DNA of 9,162 nt from an uncultured Sphingomonas sp. (lineage in GTDB: Bacteria; Pseudomonadota; Alphaproteobacteria; Sphingomonadales; Sphingomonadaceae), in assembly GCA_946886845.1 (NCBI GenBank), contig CAMPJH010000058.1, positions 1-9,162 on the forward strand, given 5' to 3'. Shown here in pieces: positions 6,933 through 9,162 of this stretch (position 1 is its first letter; the number at the start of each line of letters is the position of its first letter). The position numbers were made by a program, and so were the translations under genes. The notes beneath the pieces were generated by a model that did not search any database, was not told where the DNA came from, and worked only from the letters and a program-made list of their open reading frames with translations.

Positions 6933-7478
6933 ATGCGGAAATCCATGTTGGCCCTGATGCTGGCCGGAACGGCGTCGCTTGCGGCGTGCGCAAGCAACCC
7001 GCGCGTGGCCGAAGGCGCGGGAGTTGGCGCGCTTGGTGGCGCGGCGGTCGGCGCGGTCGTGCCGGGCGTGAGCGTGGTCGAAGGCGCGATCGCCGGTGGC
7101 GTGATCGGCGGCCTGGCCGGAGCGATCTGGTCCGACCAGAACGGCGACGGCTACGTCGATGGCTATACCTATAATGGCCAATATTATGCCGGTACTCCGG
7201 CGGGCTATGATCCGACCCTCGGACGGGTTGCGACCGGCGCCGCCGCCGGCGCCGCTCTTGGCGCAGCCGCGGGCGCGGTGATCCCGGGCGTCAGCATCCT
7301 TCAGGGTGCGGTGATCGGCGCTGCCGTCGGCGGTCTCGCCGGCGCGGTCTGGGCCGATTCCAACAATGACGGCCAGGTCGATGGCTATATCTACAATGGC
7401 CAATATTATCAGGGTGCCCCGCCTGCGGGGTCGACCGCTCCGGCGCCGATGCCGGTGCAGAGCGGTGAGCGCGGATAA
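6933..7478 (+). CDS. Glycine-zipper lipoprotein built from two tandem modules
   Basis: This is a 181-residue predicted lipoprotein. The signal MRKSMLALMLAGTASLAAC has the lipobox LAAC with Cys19. The mature part is two copies of one module at a 74-residue period. Each copy has a glycine zipper (about 28-64 and 102-138, with G-x3-G patterns and the shared A-V-x-P-G-V-S), then an Asp-rich loop (DQNGDGYVDG and DSNNDGQVDG), then Y-x-YNGQYY-x-G. The zippers could form helical hairpins that associate with or cross a membrane. The loops look like the DxNxDG calcium-binding loop of EF-hand or dockerin proteins, without a full EF-hand. The tail is Pro/Ala-rich. The ATG at 6933 has GGAG eight bases upstream. 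Its molecular function is unknown. It sits behind the EcfG-like promoter and directly before the transpeptidase gene, suggesting an envelope role. Confidence 0.88.
   Translation: MRKSMLALMLAGTASLAACASNPRVAEGAGVGALGGAAVGAVVPGVSVVEGAIAGGVIGGLAGAIWSDQNGDGYVDGYTYNGQYYAGTPAGYDPTLGRVATGAAAGAALGAAAGAVIPGVSILQGAVIGAAVGGLAGAVWADSNNDGQVDGYIYNGQYYQGAPPAGSTAPAPMPVQSGERG
7011..7427 (+). repeat. Tandem intragenic duplication, 222-base period
   Basis: Two in-frame copies run from about 7011-7205 and 7233-7427, offset by 222 bases. The best conserved part is a 15-base identity, aatggccaatattat at 7173-7187 and 7395-7409. The zipper halves differ more at the DNA level while keeping the protein pattern, so the duplication is old and under selection for the encoded module rather than a recent copying event. 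Confidence 0.85.
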
Positions 7479-7488
7479 GTCGAACCTT

Positions 7489-8846
7489 GTGACGAGTCTG
7501 CGTGAAGCGCGCACCGGCCGGCGGCCGGTGCGCCCGCTCTTCCTGATTGCCGGCGCCGTTGCAGTCCTCGCTGCGGCGCCGGTTTCTTTCCCGGCCCCGG
7601 CCGAGGCCAAAGCGGCGTCGGTCGCTCGCGGCCAAAGCGTCGACGATTTCTACGAGGCGCGTCAGGGCCGCTTGCTGTGGTTCCAGGCGGGCCAGCCGAA
7701 TATCGCCGCGCAGCAGCTGGTCAGCCTCATTGCCACCGCCGACCATGACGGGCTCGACCCGGGCAAGTACCGGGTCAAGGCGCTGACGAAGGCGCTACGC
7801 AACGCCGCCGGAGGCGATTCCGGCGACGCCCGCAAGGCCGACCGGATGCTGAGCAAGGCGTTCGTCGACTATGCGCGCGACCTGCGCAATGCGCCGGCGG
7901 CGGGGATGCAGTACGCCGACCCGCGGCTGCAAGCCGGGCCGCCGTCGCCGAGCACGCTGCTGGCGATGGCCGCGGCGGCGCCGTCGCTGGCCGAGTTCAT
8001 GCGCTCGATGGGCTGGATGAACCCCAATTACGCGCCGCTGAGGCGGGCGCTGGTGGCGGGCAATTACCGGACCGAGCGCCAGCGCGACCTCATCCGAATC
8101 AACCTGCAGCGGGCGCGCGTGCTGCCCGCTGCTTTCCCGCGCTACGTGATCGTCAACGCGGCGGCGCAGCGGCTGGAAATGTACGAAGGCAACCGGCTCG
8201 CCGACACGATGAAGGTCGTGGTCGGCAAGCAGAAGGACAACAACCGGACGCCGATGCTGGCCTCGTTCCTCAGCTATGCCAGCCTCAACCCTTATTGGAA
8301 CGTCCCCAACGACCTGGCCGCCGAGCGGATCGCGCCCAACGTCGTCAAGCTCGGGCTCGGATACCTGGAGGCCAAGGGCTATCAAGTGCTGTCCGACTGG
8401 GGGGACAGGCCGCGGGTGGTCGACCCGGCGAGCGTTGACTGGCAGGCGGTCGCCGACGGGCGGATCGAGGTGCGGGTGCGGCAACTGCCGGGACCGGAAA
8501 ACGGGCTTGGCGACATCAAGTTCACCTTCCCAACCCGCACGGCGTCTATCTTCACGACACGCCCGACAAGCAGCTGCTGAACGAGGAGACTCGGCTGTTC
8601 AGCGGCGGCTGCATCCGGTTGGAGGACGCCAACCGGTTCGGCCGGTGGCTGTACGGCCGGACGCTGAAAGCAACGTCGAGCGCGCCAGACATCGAGGTCC
8701 CGCTCGACCGGCCGGTGCCGATCTTCGTCACCTACATGACCGTCGTCCCAAGCGGCTCGTCGATCGCTTTCCTCAACGACGTCTACGGCTGGGATGCGGA
8801 GCGGCTGGCCGAGATCGGCTCGGCGGGCCGGGTCGCGGCGCGCTGA
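7489..8846 (+). pseudogene. YcbB-like L,D-transpeptidase, frameshifted before the active site
   Basis: L,D-transpeptidases make 3-3 peptidoglycan cross-links or attach proteins to peptidoglycan in the periplasm. The product starts with a signal peptide (RRPVRPLFLIAGAVAVLAAA, then PAPAEAKA), followed by an N-terminal helical region, an Ala-rich scaffold, and the YkuD domain from PRYVIVNAAAQRLEMYEG (about 8139). The frame reads normally to TTC at 8527-8529 and then ends early at 8580. The family sequence continues one frame back from 8529: PNPHGVYLHD, then SGGCIRLEDANRF (8601-8639, catalytic Cys at 8610-8612), FVTYMTVVPSG and a normal stop at 8844-8846. A C run of three at 8529-8531 where four are expected explains the shift. 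The downstream frame has no other lesion, so the change is recent or a sequencing error. The start is uncertain: GTG 7489 gives a shorter signal peptide, while GTG 7465 would overlap the lipoprotein gene by 14 bases. Confidence 0.88.
7509..7533. repeat. Perfect GC-rich inverted repeat (11-bp stem, 3-base loop)
   Basis: gcgcaccggcc at 7509-7519 and its exact reverse complement at 7523-7533 enclose the loop ggc. It lies 31 bases after the lipoprotein stop and within the signal-peptide codons of the transpeptidase (residues ARTGRRPVR). There is no T run, so it is not a standard intrinsic terminator. It could reduce readthrough or translation of the second gene, or protect the 3' end of the lipoprotein message. 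Confidence 0.75.
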
Positions 8847-9011
8847 TCAGCGCCGCCAGGTCGCCATATAATTTGTTGAGTAGGGCACGGGGCGGCCTTG
8901 CGCGTCGCGGGCGGGGTTGAAGCGCAGCCGCCGCGCAACCAGCGCGCAGATCCCGGAATCGACGACCGGATCGCCGCTGGAGCGGATGACCCGGCACGAA
9001 TCGACCTGGCC
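8847..9011 (-). pseudogene. C-terminal fragment of a TonB-like (energy transducer) protein
   Basis: The minus strand ending at the TGA at 8847-8849 encodes GQVDSCRVIRSSGDPVVDSGICALVARRLRFNPARDAQGRPVPYSTNYMATWRR. This matches the C-terminal TonB_C pattern (G-x-V-x-x-C-x-V-x-x-SSG-x-P-x-LD, then C-x-L, R-x-RF-x-PA-D-GRPV), including the two spaced Cys common in alphaproteobacterial members. Upstream of GQV the similarity fades, and the frame meets a stop at 9066-9068. No start, membrane anchor or Pro-rich region is present, so about the last 55 residues are all that remain. From about 9000 the DNA reads as an MMPL transporter on the other strand. The gene is either cut by a rearrangement or joined wrongly in assembly. 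Its stop directly abuts the transpeptidase stop (TGATCA). Confidence 0.75.
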
Positions 9012-9162
9012 GCGCGGATCGCCGACAAGCTGCCGCAGATGATCGCCCTCGTGGTGATCCTCAGCTTCTTCCTACTGCTGCTCGCCTTCCGCTCGGTGCT
9101 GCTGCCGATCAAGGCGGCGGTGGCGAACCTGCTGTCGGTCGGCGCCGCCTACGGCGTCGTGA
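8997..9162 (+). CDS. MMPL/RND-type transporter fragment (no N-terminus, runs off right edge)
   Basis: The plus frame starting at 8997 reads IDLAARIADKLPQMIALVVILSFFLLLLAFRSVLLPIKAAVANLLSVGAAYGVV to the last base. This matches the stretch of MMPL-family efflux or lipid transporters where an extracytoplasmic domain ends (D-L-x-x-R-x-A-D-x-LP) and a membrane helix begins (LSFFLLLLAFRS), followed by P-x-K-A-A-x-x-NLLS-x-GAA-x-G-V. That region is normally several hundred residues into the protein. Upstream in the same frame there is no MMPL-like sequence, only the antisense of the TonB-like fragment, and a stop at 8877-8879. The first half of the gene is therefore missing. Substrate and function cannot be judged from this piece. 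Confidence 0.75.

Noticed and set aside
8524..8537. Programmed -1 frameshift in the transpeptidase
   Set aside because: The bases do not match a canonical slippery heptamer in the zero frame, and such control is not known to me in this family; a deletion or sequence error is simpler.

Overview
The window is high-GC chromosomal DNA that looks alphaproteobacterial, most likely from a sphingomonad. The main pointers are an NDUFA12-type complex I accessory subunit followed by a DUF2155 lipoprotein and a convergent aat gene, a cold-shock protein with two domains coupled to a DUF192 gene, an HWE-family histidine kinase, and a sequence that fits the EcfG general-stress promoter consensus. The genus is an inference from gene content; no rRNA or other marker gene is present.

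Left part (1-2666): the minus strand carries the start of a potassium-channel-like protein that runs off the left edge. Upstream of it lies a fatty-acyl-AMP ligase. Divergent from the ligase is recX, followed on the plus strand by a two-domain cold-shock protein and a DUF192 lipoprotein whose start codon overlaps the cold-shock stop codon.

Middle part (3792-6749): an orphan membrane HWE histidine kinase (minus) is divergent from the NDUFA12 homologue and a DUF2155 lipoprotein (plus). The tail of the DUF2155 gene overlaps the tail of convergent aat by about 200 bases. aat lies directly downstream of arsC in the same minus-strand transcription unit.

Right part (6750-9162): a GGAAC-N16-CGTT promoter precedes a lipoprotein made of a duplicated glycine-zipper plus Asp-rich-loop module, then a YcbB-like L,D-transpeptidase. 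The pair reads as a possible stress-induced envelope unit. The transpeptidase is broken by a one-base deletion just before its catalytic motifs. After it come the C-terminus of a TonB-like protein (minus) and, with no space between, the middle of an MMPL-type transporter (plus). Two gene fragments running into each other suggest a rearrangement or an assembly chimera near the right edge.

Most of the window is ordinary housekeeping and envelope genes. I saw no mobile element, CRISPR array, RNA gene or defence system. The observations most worth checking are the transpeptidase frameshift, the TonB/MMPL junction, the EcfG promoter with the duplicated lipoprotein, and the long convergent overlap.
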